The notes under the pieces are model-generated. The model saw only the letters and a list, made by a program, of their open reading frames with translations. It ran no database searches and had not been told where the DNA came from. Position numbers and translations under genes: made by a program. Shown one piece after another: positions 41,912 through 49,855 of a stretch of 64,000 nucleotides of DNA. How positions within the stretch are numbered: the first letter of the stretch is position 1; each line of letters opens with the position of its first letter. Source of the stretch: Saccharothrix obliqua (GTDB lineage: Bacteria; Actinomycetota; Actinomycetes; Mycobacteriales; Pseudonocardiaceae); NCBI RefSeq assembly GCF_019375475.1, contig NZ_JAHXGQ010000004.1:372001-436000 (forward strand), read 5' to 3'.

Positions 41912-41981
41912 CGGACGGGGATGTCCCCGCAAGCTAGCCCGGTCCGCACGATTGCGGTGTGGGTCGTTCGCACCACACGGC

Positions 41982-42632
41982 TCAGAGGTCGTCCACGCCG
42001 ATCAGCCCGTCCTGGATGGCCCGCGCCACCAACGCCGCTTTCGTCGGCGCCTCGCGGCCGATCATGGCGTACTTGATCCGGATGCGTTCCAGGTGGGAGT
42101 TCACCGTGCTCACCGAGATGCCCAGCCGCCGGGCCACGAAGTCCTTGGACTCGGACTGGAACCACTCGACCAGCACCTCCGCCTCGCGGGCGGACAACGC
42201 GGGCCGGGCGTCCGACCGGTCGCCGGCCAGCGCGCCCGCGAGCGACGGCGGCGTGTACGGGCGGCCCTCGGCGGCGGCACGCACCGCGGGCACCAGGTGC
42301 TCCGCGCCCTCCGCCTTGGTCAGGTAGCACAGCGCACCCAGTTCCAGGCACTGGAGCGCGATCTCGTCGTCGGCGCGCATCGAGTACACGACGACCCGAC
42401 GACCCGCCTCCACCAGCCGCCGCAGGTCGCCCAGCGCGGGTGTCGGCCCGCCCAGGTGCAGGTCGAGCACGACCACGTCGGCGTCCGCGCCCGCGCCCAG
42501 CCACGCCGCCTTCACGTCCTCGCCGTCCGCGACGACCCGGATCGGCGGCTCACCGGACGACAGCCAGTACGCCACCCCCGCCCGCACCGCCGGGTGGTCG
42601 TCCACCACCACCACGCTCAGCTGGTCCGCCAT
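41982..42632 (-). CDS. LuxR/NarL-type response regulator
   Basis: A 216-residue response regulator. The receiver has VVDDHPAVR, the phosphoacceptor Asp in VVVLDLHLGGP and the conserved Lys in YLTKAEG. The C-terminal LuxR helix-turn-helix is LSAREAEVLVEWFQ, then FVARRLGISVSTVNSHL. ATG 42632 lies inside the end of the second kinase gene (16-base overlap), so all three two-component genes form one operon. Its targets are unknown. Confidence 0.92.
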   Translation of the reverse strand: MADQLSVVVVDDHPAVRAGVAYWLSSGEPPIRVVADGEDVKAAWLGAGADADVVVLDLHLGGPTPALGDLRRLVEAGRRVVVYSMRADDEIALQCLELGALCYLTKAEGAEHLVPAVRAAAEGRPYTPPSLAGALAGDRSDARPALSAREAEVLVEWFQSESKDFVARRLGISVSTVNSHLERIRIKYAMIGREAPTKAALVARAIQDGLIGVDDL

Positions 42633-43687
42633 CTGGCCTCCGTCCGGGTCCGCTCGCCGTACGCGTCGCACCGCACCTCCACCTGCCCCGACTCGGCGTG
42701 GACCGGCACGCCGGCGTCGGCGATCACCGCCAGCCGCACCTCGTCGCCGGTCCGCAGCAGGCTCACCCGCGCCCGCTCGCGTGCCGCCGACAACGCCGCC
42801 GCCACCGGTGCCGTCAACGCCCGGCGCACGTCCGTCGGCACGTCCACCGCGCCGCCGCTGACCGCGAGCGACACGGCGAGCCCACGCCGTTCCGCCACGT
42901 CCACGCACGCCGCCACCTCGTGCACCAGCGGGTCGGGCACCTCGTCGTGCTCCGCGAACAGCCGGCGGAGCTGGGTCGCGGCGAACGCGCACCGCCGGCG
43001 GGTCTCCTCGGCACGCGGGTCGGCCACGCCGTCCGCCAGGTCGGCCAGCAGCGGCAGCGTCGTGCCCAGGCCACCCGCGAACCCGGCTCGCAGGTCCTGC
43101 GCCCACTGCTCGGCGAGCGCGACCCTGGTCGCCGCCCGCTCCTCCGCCGCCGCGACCTCGGCGGCCTGGCGCGCGGTGCGCAGCAGCACGCGGATCAGCA
43201 CCAGCAGGCCGAGCTGGAAGCTGGTCACGCCGAGCACCACGACACCCGCCGCGCCCACCTCCGTCCGGTCCGGCGGGCCGGCCAGCGCGAACAACACGAG
43301 GTCGCCGCCGATGTGCGCGCCCAGCGCGCCGAGCAACCACGGCACCCGGTCCGCGAGCAGCACCAGCAGGTGCCAGCTGACGAGGCCGAACGACCAGTGC
43401 GGCGGACCGAAGTGGGCGTCCGGCGGTATCGAGGAGGTCGCCACCACCGACGCGGTCACCACCGTCACCGTGCCCGCCACCACCAGCGGCACGGGCAACG
43501 GACGCCGCCGCACCACCCAAGGCGCACAGGCCACCGTGACCAACGCCAACGCACCGTATGCGGGCCACGCGCCCGGTCCGTACTCGTAGGTCAGCAACGG
43601 CCGCAACCCGAGCCCGAGTTGGATGATCGCCACCACGCCGAGCAGCGCGAGCCGCACGCCGCCGAAGACCTGCTCCTCCGCCGTCAC
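42617..43687 (-). CDS. Degenerate sensor-kinase-like membrane protein
   Basis: A 356-residue protein with an N-terminal membrane domain of about six segments (for example LALLGVVAIIQLGLGLRP and VVAGTVTVVTASVVAT) followed by a helical dimerisation region (RTARQAAEVAAAEERAATR). The phosphoacceptor position reads LAEQWAQDLRAG with no His, and the ATPase half lacks a recognisable N-box and DxGxG, keeping only ADAGVPV. It is probably a pseudokinase that pairs with the kinase encoded upstream. GTG 43687 overlaps that gene's stop (GTGA). Confidence 0.8.
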   Translation of the reverse strand: MTAEEQVFGGVRLALLGVVAIIQLGLGLRPLLTYEYGPGAWPAYGALALVTVACAPWVVRRRPLPVPLVVAGTVTVVTASVVATSSIPPDAHFGPPHWSFGLVSWHLLVLLADRVPWLLGALGAHIGGDLVLFALAGPPDRTEVGAAGVVVLGVTSFQLGLLVLIRVLLRTARQAAEVAAAEERAATRVALAEQWAQDLRAGFAGGLGTTLPLLADLADGVADPRAEETRRRCAFAATQLRRLFAEHDEVPDPLVHEVAACVDVAERRGLAVSLAVSGGAVDVPTDVRRALTAPVAAALSAARERARVSLLRTGDEVRLAVIADAGVPVHAESGQVEVRCDAYGERTRTEARWRTS

Positions 43688-44739
43688 GCCGACCACGTCA
43701 ACCGCACCGTCGTGCCGCCGGGCGCGGACGTCACCTCGGCGTCGCCGCCGACGGCCGCCATCCGCGCGACGATCGACCCGCTGATGCCGCGCCGGTGCCC
43801 GGACACCTCGGCCGGGTCGAACCCGCACCCGTGATCGGTGACGGTGACGGTGACGCGGCCCTGTCCGGTGGTCACGGCGAGTTCGGCGCGGTCCTCCCCC
43901 GCGTGCCGCTCGACGTTCCGCAACGCCTCGCGCACCGCGCGCACCAGCGCCAGCGCGACGGGTGCCGGCACGGAGGCGGGCACCGTGCTCGCCCGCACGT
44001 CCAGCGGTGAGCCGTCGGCGACCGCGCGCAGCGACGCGCCGACGTCCACCAGGCTGTCGCGCGACTCCGGCGTCCTGGTGAGCAGGTCGAGGTCGCGCCG
44101 CGCGTACCCGGCGACCGCCGCGGCGTCCACGTCCTGCGTCGCCACCACGAGGAAGGTCGCCGACGCGGTGTCGTGCAGCAACGCCATGTACTCCCGTTCG
44201 CGGGCGCGGCGCTCGGCCGCCAACGCCTCGGCACGCTCCGCCTCGGCACGCCGGACCCGCGACACGTCGACCCGCCGGGCCGACCGCCGCACCACCAGGA
44301 ACGCGGGTCGGGCGAGCGCGCTCTCCAACGCGGTGCGCACCACCACCCCGGCGTCGAACCCGGCGACGCCCACCTGCACGCCGAGAAGCACGGCGGTCAC
44401 CGGGACGGCCACCGCGGGTCCCCACTCCCACTGGAGCGTGATCGCCGTCGTGGTGAGGACGTTGAGCGCCCACAGTTCGGCGTGGCCGCCGAGCGCGTCC
44501 TGCGCCACGCACACCGCGACCACCCGCGCCACGGCGAAGACCAGGGACACCCGCCGATCACCGAAGTCCGCGACCGCGCCGACCGCCACCAGGGCCAGCA
44601 GCGCGAAGCCCAGCGGCAGGCCCTCGTCGGAGACGGAGCAGACCCCGAACGCGCTGAGGAGCAGCACGCCGACGCCGCGGACCGGACCCACCAGCCGACC
44701 GACGGCAGCCAGGAATTCCGCTTCGACCTGCCCCACCAC
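43684..44739 (-). CDS. Sensor histidine kinase (NarX/DesK type)
   Basis: A 351-residue membrane kinase. About six hydrophobic segments form the N-terminal sensor domain; the dimerisation domain carries the phosphoacceptor in ALLHDTASATFL, and the ATPase domain has the N-box EALRNVERHAG and the G-box DHGCGFDPAE, then GISGSIVARM. All key residues for activity are visible. It starts the operon that continues with a degenerate kinase and a response regulator. The signal is unknown; the sensor is intramembrane with no large extracellular loop. Confidence 0.9.
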   Translation of the reverse strand: MVGQVEAEFLAAVGRLVGPVRGVGVLLLSAFGVCSVSDEGLPLGFALLALVAVGAVADFGDRRVSLVFAVARVVAVCVAQDALGGHAELWALNVLTTTAITLQWEWGPAVAVPVTAVLLGVQVGVAGFDAGVVVRTALESALARPAFLVVRRSARRVDVSRVRRAEAERAEALAAERRAREREYMALLHDTASATFLVVATQDVDAAAVAGYARRDLDLLTRTPESRDSLVDVGASLRAVADGSPLDVRASTVPASVPAPVALALVRAVREALRNVERHAGEDRAELAVTTGQGRVTVTVTDHGCGFDPAEVSGHRRGISGSIVARMAAVGGDAEVTSAPGGTTVRLTWSA

Positions 44740-45121
44740 GGGGCGACCCTAACCCGGCGCCGGGCGACCGCCCTTCGGCGGTCATCGGTAATCCCGATAG
44801 GACGATCGGCGGCGACTTCCGCGGCCGGCTCGCGCGACCTACCATTTCGCCCCGGTCGGCGGGGGTGGCGCCGTGGACGTGCCGCCCCCGCCCGACCCGC
44901 GAACGCCGGGCACCGAGCCCGCTCTCCACCCGAGGCGTTGCCACCTGCCGCTCACGGCCGGTGTCCGGGGCCGGGTGCCGCCGCTCGGCCTCGCCCGGTC
45001 GGCAGCGCGTGGTGCCGCACCAGCCCCCGGCCCCTGCCCGACACCGCACCGCGCCCCGGCGAAACCCGCACGAGCGCACCCGCGCCCGTTACCATGACCG
45101 CCGGATCGGGGAGGGGTGGCC
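44740..45121. other. Intergenic stretch with no gene
   Basis: About 380 GC-rich bases between the kinase start and an acetyltransferase gene. Possible short frames (for example near 44873) encode Pro/Arg-rich peptides without ribosome-binding sites and are not credible. GGGGAGG just before 45116-45122 serves the downstream gene. Confidence 0.5.
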
Positions 45122-45655
45122 GTGGTGCCGGTGTTGCGTGCCGCGACGCGGGAGGACGTGCCGCGGATCGCCGCGTTGATGCGGAGTTCCGTGCTGGAGC
45201 TGTTCCCCCGCTACCACGACGAGCGCGAAACGGCCTCCGCCGCCGACCACCTCACCGTGCCGGACACCGTGCTGATCGACGACGGCACGTACTTCGTGCA
45301 CGAGGCAGCCGGTGACGTCGTCGCCTGCGGCGGGTGGAGCAAGCGGGGCAAGTTGTTCATCGGCGCGGAGGCTTCGCCGGACGACGCGCGACCGCTGGAC
45401 CCCGCGACCGAGCCCGCGCGGGTGCGGGCGGTGTTCGTGCGCGGCGACTGGACGCGGCGCGGCCTGGCGCGCTCGATCCTGGACCGGTGCGCGGCGGCGG
45501 CGCGGGACGAGGGGTTCCGGTCGCTGCGGTTGTTGTCGACGCTGCCGGGTGAAGCGCTGTACCGCGCGTACGGGTTCCGCGAGCTGGACCGGCTGGAGGT
45601 GCCGATGCCCGACGGGGTGGTCCTGTCGGGCGTGGAGATGGAATTCACGCTCTGA
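45122..45655 (+). CDS. GNAT-family acetyltransferase
   Basis: A 177-residue GCN5-related N-acetyltransferase. The acetyl-CoA-binding segment is VRAVFVRGDWTRRGLARSIL, followed by LDRCAAAARDEGF and LYRAYGFRELDRLEVPMPDG. GTG 45122 is preferred because GGGGAGG then has normal spacing; GTG 45116 is in frame. The substrate is unknown. It is a single-gene unit before the TetR promoter. Confidence 0.85.
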   Translation: MVPVLRAATREDVPRIAALMRSSVLELFPRYHDERETASAADHLTVPDTVLIDDGTYFVHEAAGDVVACGGWSKRGKLFIGAEASPDDARPLDPATEPARVRAVFVRGDWTRRGLARSILDRCAAAARDEGFRSLRLLSTLPGEALYRAYGFRELDRLEVPMPDGVVLSGVEMEFTL

Positions 45656-45716
45656 GGCGTGTTGCCCCGGTCTCACGGGCGTTCCACGAGCCGCGCGGAC
45701 GGGGCACCGCCGGATA

Positions 45717-45732
45717 CACTACGGCCGTAGAC
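45717..45732. promoter_or_regulatory. Operator of the TetR gene (TAGAC half-site type)
   Basis: CACTA-N6-TAGAC, with the inner CTACGG-CCGTAG a perfect 12-base palindrome, overlaps a TACACT -10 box (45715-45720). It matches the site at 48338-48353 in its right half-site and spacing, which suggests that one TetR protein controls both promoters. Confidence 0.65.
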
Positions 45733-45757
45733 GAACCGCCGCACCGCGAGGAGCACG

Positions 45758-46351
45758 ATGCCGAAGGTCATCGACCACGACGAACGTCGCGAGCACATCG
45801 TGGACGTGACTTGGGGCCTGATCGTGCGCGGCGGGCTCGAAGCCGCCACGATGCGGGAGATCGCCACCGCCGCCGGGTTCGCCAACGGCGCCCTGAAGCG
45901 GTACTTCGCCACGAAGGACGAACTGGTGGAGGCGACGTTCGACCGCGCCCTCACCATGGTGCACAAGCACATCTCCGGCGCCGCCGGTGAGCAGTCGGGC
46001 GTGGCGGCGTTGCGCGCCATGTGCTACGGCACCATGCCGCTGGACGCCAAGCGGGTCACCGCGGGCCGCGTCCTGATGGCGTTCTGGGAGATGTCGCTGG
46101 CCAACAAGAACCTGCGCGACCGGTACGCCGCGCACCTGAAGTCGTGGCGCGGCGTGCTGCACGAGCACATCCGGCGCGGGCGCGAGGACGGCGACATCCG
46201 GACGTCCACTCCGGACGACCAGCTCGTGGACGAGATCGTGGTGATGAACGCGGGCGCCAACGTGATGAGCCTCGTGGGCGCGCGGTTCTCCACCCGCAAG
46301 CTCCAGCGGCAGCACCTGGACTCGTTCTTCGAACGGCTCACCCGCCCCTGA
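45758..46351 (+). CDS. TetR-family transcriptional regulator
   Basis: A 197-residue regulator with the N-terminal helix-turn-helix RREHIVDVTWGLIVRGG, then TMREIATAAGFANGALKRYF, and a helical ligand domain with a SLANKNLRDRYAAHLKSW core. ATG 45758 follows GAGGAG. It converges with the esterase gene across a palindromic terminator. The shared operator upstream of itself and of the reductase/amidohydrolase pair makes local regulation likely. Confidence 0.92.
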   Translation: MPKVIDHDERREHIVDVTWGLIVRGGLEAATMREIATAAGFANGALKRYFATKDELVEATFDRALTMVHKHISGAAGEQSGVAALRAMCYGTMPLDAKRVTAGRVLMAFWEMSLANKNLRDRYAAHLKSWRGVLHEHIRRGREDGDIRTSTPDDQLVDEIVVMNAGANVMSLVGARFSTRKLQRQHLDSFFERLTRP

Positions 46352-46353
46352 GC

Positions 46354-46379
46354 GGTGGGCCGCCCGCGGGCGGCCCACC
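46354..46379. terminator. Bidirectional terminator, 26-base perfect palindrome
   Basis: GGTGGGCCGCCCG joined directly to its inverse complement CGGGCGGCCCACC, filling the gap between the TetR stop (46351) and the esterase stop (46383). Confidence 0.88.
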
Positions 46380-46382
46380 ACG

Positions 46383-47306
46383 TCACAGGACCCGGTCGAG
46401 GAACGCCGCCACGTCGGCGTGCGCCACCGGCGAGGCGGGCAGGTCCGGGTAGAGGCCGTAGAAACCGTGGATCTGGCCGTCGTAGCACCGGTAGTCGGTC
46501 GGCACCCCGGCCTTCGCCAACCGGGTCGCGTACTGCTCCCCCTCGGACCGCAGCACGTCGTACTGGGCAGTGAGGACGAACGCGGGCGGCAGGCCGGTCA
46601 GGTCGCGCGACCGGGACGGCAGCAGGTACGGGTCGTCCAGGTCGGCAGGCGAGGACGGGTACTGCGCGAAGAAGAACCGCATCGAGTCGGCCGTCATGCC
46701 GTAACCCTCGGCGCACTCGGCGTAGGACGCTAGGTCGGGGTCCTCCGGGTGCGCGGTGACGGGGCAGACCAGCACCTGCGCGGCGATCCGCGGCCCGCCG
46801 CGGTCCCGGCTGAGCATGGTGAGCACGGTGGCCAGGTTGCCGCCCGCGGTCTCGCCGCCGACCGCGATGCGGGACGCGTCGATCCCGTACCGCACGCCGT
46901 TGGCGGTGAACCAGGCCAGCACCGCGTAGCAGTCGTCCGGCGCGGCCGGGTACGGGTTCTCCGGCGCGAGCCGGTACTCGACCGACGCGACCGCCACGCC
47001 CGCCTCGCGGCAGACGCGGCGGTTGGCCACCTCGTTCTCCTCGATGCCGCCCAACGTCCAACCGCCGCCGTGCATCCACAGCAGCAGCGGCACCGGTCCG
47101 GCCGCGTCGGGCAGGTACAGGCGGACGCGCAGCCCACCCGCCGGACCCGGCACCGCGAGGTCCGCGACCGAGCGGACCTCCGGCGGGTCGACCGGCGCCA
47201 CCAACGCGGAGGCGAACGCCGCCCGGATCTCCGCCGCCGTGCGCGGCGTGGTGCCCGCGGGTGGCGCGGACGCGAGCAGCGCGGCGGCGGCGGGGTCGAG
47301 GGGCAT
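46383..47306 (-). CDS. Alpha/beta hydrolase (HSL-like) with Ser-to-Thr at the nucleophile
   Basis: A 307-residue hormone-sensitive-lipase family fold. The oxyanion motif is WMHGGGWTLGG. The nucleophile elbow, normally GDSAGG, reads GGETAGGNLATV; the DNA codon is ACC, so the nucleophilic Ser is replaced by Thr. The Asp (AQYDVLRSEGEQ) and His (GQIHGFYGL) remain. Activity is therefore doubtful or unusual. ATG 47306 follows AGGAGAG. It is 29 bases downstream of the reductase gene, in the same operon. Confidence 0.85.
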   Translation of the reverse strand: MPLDPAAAALLASAPPAGTTPRTAAEIRAAFASALVAPVDPPEVRSVADLAVPGPAGGLRVRLYLPDAAGPVPLLLWMHGGGWTLGGIEENEVANRRVCREAGVAVASVEYRLAPENPYPAAPDDCYAVLAWFTANGVRYGIDASRIAVGGETAGGNLATVLTMLSRDRGGPRIAAQVLVCPVTAHPEDPDLASYAECAEGYGMTADSMRFFFAQYPSSPADLDDPYLLPSRSRDLTGLPPAFVLTAQYDVLRSEGEQYATRLAKAGVPTDYRCYDGQIHGFYGLYPDLPASPVAHADVAAFLDRVL

Positions 47307-47335
47307 GGCGTCCGCTCTCCTTAACGGGTCGGTGG

Positions 47336-48301
47336 TCACCACGAGCCGTCGGCGTTGACCGCGCGGTCCGTCCACAGTGGATCGAGTTCGGCACGCAGCT
47401 CCGCGCCGTGCTCGGTGGCCAGGCGGATCGCGCCCAGGTTCTCCTCGAACTGGGCGAGCCTGCTGACGCCGAACAACACGTTCGCGACGGCCGGGTTGGT
47501 CAGGCAGAAGGCGATGGCGACCTGGGCCGCCGTGGCGTCGTGCCGCGCCGCGATCTCGGCGACGCGGTCGGCGGCCTCGCGGATGGCGTCCCGGATGCCG
47601 CCGGGGTCCGCGCCGATCTTGCGCTCGGGGAACTTGCGGCCGGCGAGGATGCCGCCCTCGAAGACGTCGGACGCCTGGAGCGCCAGGCGCCCGGCCGAGA
47701 AGTGCTCGCCGTAGTACGGCCCTTCCGCCATGGAGCGGCGGGCGATGCTGTACTTCAGCTGCGCGAACGACGGCGGCACCAGGCCCTCGCGGTCGGCGAA
47801 CTCCAGCGCGGTCTCCAGGTCGGCGGCGACCCAGTTGTTCACGCCCCAGCTGTCGAACCGGCCGGCCCGGATCTGCTCCGCCACGTCGGTGACGATCGAC
47901 GGGATGTCGGGCGGCGACATGTAGTCGCCGACGACGACGCTGTCCGCCTTCTCGACGCCGATGCGCTCCAGCGAGGTGTCCATCTGCTGGGTGAAGCTGG
48001 TGGTCGGGTACTCCCAGAGCCACAGCTTGCCGCACAGGTGGTAGTCCTCGCGGGCGATGCCCGCGGCACGCACGGCCTCGCCGAAGATGATGTCGGTGCG
48101 CGCCTGCTCGGCGTGCGGACCCATGTTGTAGTGCGCGACGTCGAACATGGCCGCGCCGGCGTCCACGGCCCGCCGCAGCAGGGTCACGGCGTCGTCGAAC
48201 TCCATGCGGTCCCAGGTGTTCCACGAACCGAGCCCGAACAGCGGCACCTCGGGGCCGCCGGGGCCCAACCGCCGGATCGGGACGCGGGGCGCCTCAGTCA
48301 T
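47336..48301 (-). CDS. Aldo/keto reductase family protein lacking the conserved His
   Basis: A 321-residue AKR-fold protein. Asp and Tyr of the catalytic tetrad are in FDVAHYNMG, and Lys is in YHLCGKLWLW. The strand that normally ends with the catalytic His (LLxH) reads ADSVVVGDYMSP, so that His is missing. The NADP-binding C-terminus (NVLFGVSRLAQFEENL) is retained. ATG 48301 follows GAGGAG. It starts the minus operon under the shared TetR-type operator. Confidence 0.85.
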   Translation of the reverse strand: MTEAPRVPIRRLGPGGPEVPLFGLGSWNTWDRMEFDDAVTLLRRAVDAGAAMFDVAHYNMGPHAEQARTDIIFGEAVRAAGIAREDYHLCGKLWLWEYPTTSFTQQMDTSLERIGVEKADSVVVGDYMSPPDIPSIVTDVAEQIRAGRFDSWGVNNWVAADLETALEFADREGLVPPSFAQLKYSIARRSMAEGPYYGEHFSAGRLALQASDVFEGGILAGRKFPERKIGADPGGIRDAIREAADRVAEIAARHDATAAQVAIAFCLTNPAVANVLFGVSRLAQFEENLGAIRLATEHGAELRAELDPLWTDRAVNADGSW

Positions 48302-48337
48302 GAACGCTCCTCAACTAGCCGCGAAAAGTTGGGGATA

Positions 48338-48353
48338 GTCTACACACATAGAC
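48338..48353. promoter_or_regulatory. Operator between reductase and amidohydrolase genes
   Basis: GTCTA-CACACA-TAGAC is a perfect inverted repeat with six-base spacing, matching the site in the TetR promoter. It lies between the divergent starts at 48301 and 48428 and overlaps possible -10 elements on both strands. Confidence 0.65.
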
Positions 48354-48427
48354 GAAAACAGGGCAGTTCCCCGTATGCTGCGCCCGAAGTCGAACCTGTG
48401 CGTTCTACACCCGTTGACGGAGGACCC

Positions 48428-49747
48428 GTGCCGACCACCAGGACCGCCGACCTCGTGCTGATCGGCGGCACGGTGCTCACCTTCGACGACCGGGACCGCG
48501 TGGCGGACGGGCTGGCCGTCGTGGACGGCGTGGTGGCCCGGGTCGGCGACGTCGCGGAGCTGATCGGGCCGGACACCCGCGTGGTCGACCTCGCCGGCCG
48601 CACCGCGATGCCCGGCATCAACGACTCGCACCTGCACGGCGCGTGGCTCGGCGCGTTGTGGCCGAAGACCCTGTTCAACGGTGGCGGCGAGGAGACCGGG
48701 ACGCTGTTGGCCGACACCGAAGCACGACGCACGGCGATCATGCGCACCGGCGAGGTGCTGTCCGAACTCGGCATCACCAGCTACACCGAACCCGGCCTGG
48801 GACCGGGCGAGGACGCCGGGCGCACCGGCTGCTTCTCCACCGCCGTGCTGGAGGAGTACGCGGCGCTGGCCGACGCGGGTCTGCTCCAGGCACGCGTCAC
48901 CGTGCTGCGGCTGTTCGGCGAACTCGACGGCCGGAGCACGCCGGAGGACTTCGAGCGCGGGCTCGCCTCGCCCGTGCCGGCGACCGACCCCCGGTGGCTG
49001 CACGTCGCCGGGGTGAAGATCTTCGCCGACGGCATCCCGCCGATGCGCTCGTCGTGGACGCACCACTGCTACCCCGACGGCACGTCCGGCCACCTGCTCG
49101 TCGCGGGCGCGCAGGACGCCGAGCGCGAGGCGAACCTGCGCCGCATGATCGACCTCGCCCACCGGGCGGGCGCGCAGATCGGCGTCCACGCGACCGGTGA
49201 CCGGACGATCGAGGTCGTCGTCTCCGCGATGGCCGACGCCATCGCCGTGCACGGCCCGGCGGGCAGGCACTACCTGATCCACGGCGACCTGGTGCCCGCC
49301 GACGTGCTCGACCGCCTGCCGGAACTGGGCATCGGCCTGAACGTGCAGCCCGGCATCGCCGCCACCACCGGGCCGTGGCTGGCCGCCGCGCTCGGTGAGG
49401 ACGTGCTGAGCACCGCGTGGCCGCTGCGGGACGCGTTCAAGCGCGGCGTGCCGGTGTGCCTGAGTTCCGACTCGCCGGTGATCGAGCCGGACTGGCGGCG
49501 CTGGGTCGCGGCGGCGGGTGAGCGGGTCGGCGGCGGGCCGGGGCTGATGCGCGAGTTGCTTCGTGCCTACACGCTGTCGCCGGCTGTCCAGGACGGCGCG
49601 GAGTCGTGGAAGGGCACGCTGGAGGTCGGCAAGGTCGCGGACCTGTGCGTGCTGGACGCGAACCCGCTGGAGCTGGCGCCCGCCGACATGCCGCACGTCG
49701 GTGTGGCGATGACGGTCGTGGGCGGTCGGGTCGTCTTCGAGCGGTGA
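48428..49747 (+). CDS. YtcJ-like metal-dependent amidohydrolase
   Basis: A 439-residue amidohydrolase of the YtcJ/exoenzyme-like group. Metal-binding motifs are INDSHLHGAWLG, the later VHATGDRTIE and HGDLVPADVLDRL, and the C-terminal LSSDSPVIEPDW; residues after about 400 form the small beta-sandwich domain. GTG 48428 is chosen for frame and spacing. It is divergent from the reductase/esterase operon across the shared operator, so it probably belongs to the same pathway. Substrate unknown. Confidence 0.88.
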   Translation: MPTTRTADLVLIGGTVLTFDDRDRVADGLAVVDGVVARVGDVAELIGPDTRVVDLAGRTAMPGINDSHLHGAWLGALWPKTLFNGGGEETGTLLADTEARRTAIMRTGEVLSELGITSYTEPGLGPGEDAGRTGCFSTAVLEEYAALADAGLLQARVTVLRLFGELDGRSTPEDFERGLASPVPATDPRWLHVAGVKIFADGIPPMRSSWTHHCYPDGTSGHLLVAGAQDAEREANLRRMIDLAHRAGAQIGVHATGDRTIEVVVSAMADAIAVHGPAGRHYLIHGDLVPADVLDRLPELGIGLNVQPGIAATTGPWLAAALGEDVLSTAWPLRDAFKRGVPVCLSSDSPVIEPDWRRWVAAAGERVGGGPGLMRELLRAYTLSPAVQDGAESWKGTLEVGKVADLCVLDANPLELAPADMPHVGVAMTVVGGRVVFER

Positions 49748-49855
49748 CCCTCCCCCGCGCGGGGTAGGCGGGTGGGTGTTGCCGGAACACCGGCGGAGGT
49801 CTTCTATATCGTTCCCGGACGAACATCACCCATCGTGCCTGGGGGGAGACGTCCG

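Noticed and set aside
44740-45121. Small plus-strand gene at 44873-45097
   Set aside because: Pro/Arg-rich peptide with no ribosome-binding site or family resemblance.
49784-49813. ECF-type promoter GGAAC...CGTT before the sigma fusion gene
   Set aside because: The spacer is 21 bases, longer than the usual 15-18, so autoregulation is not claimed.
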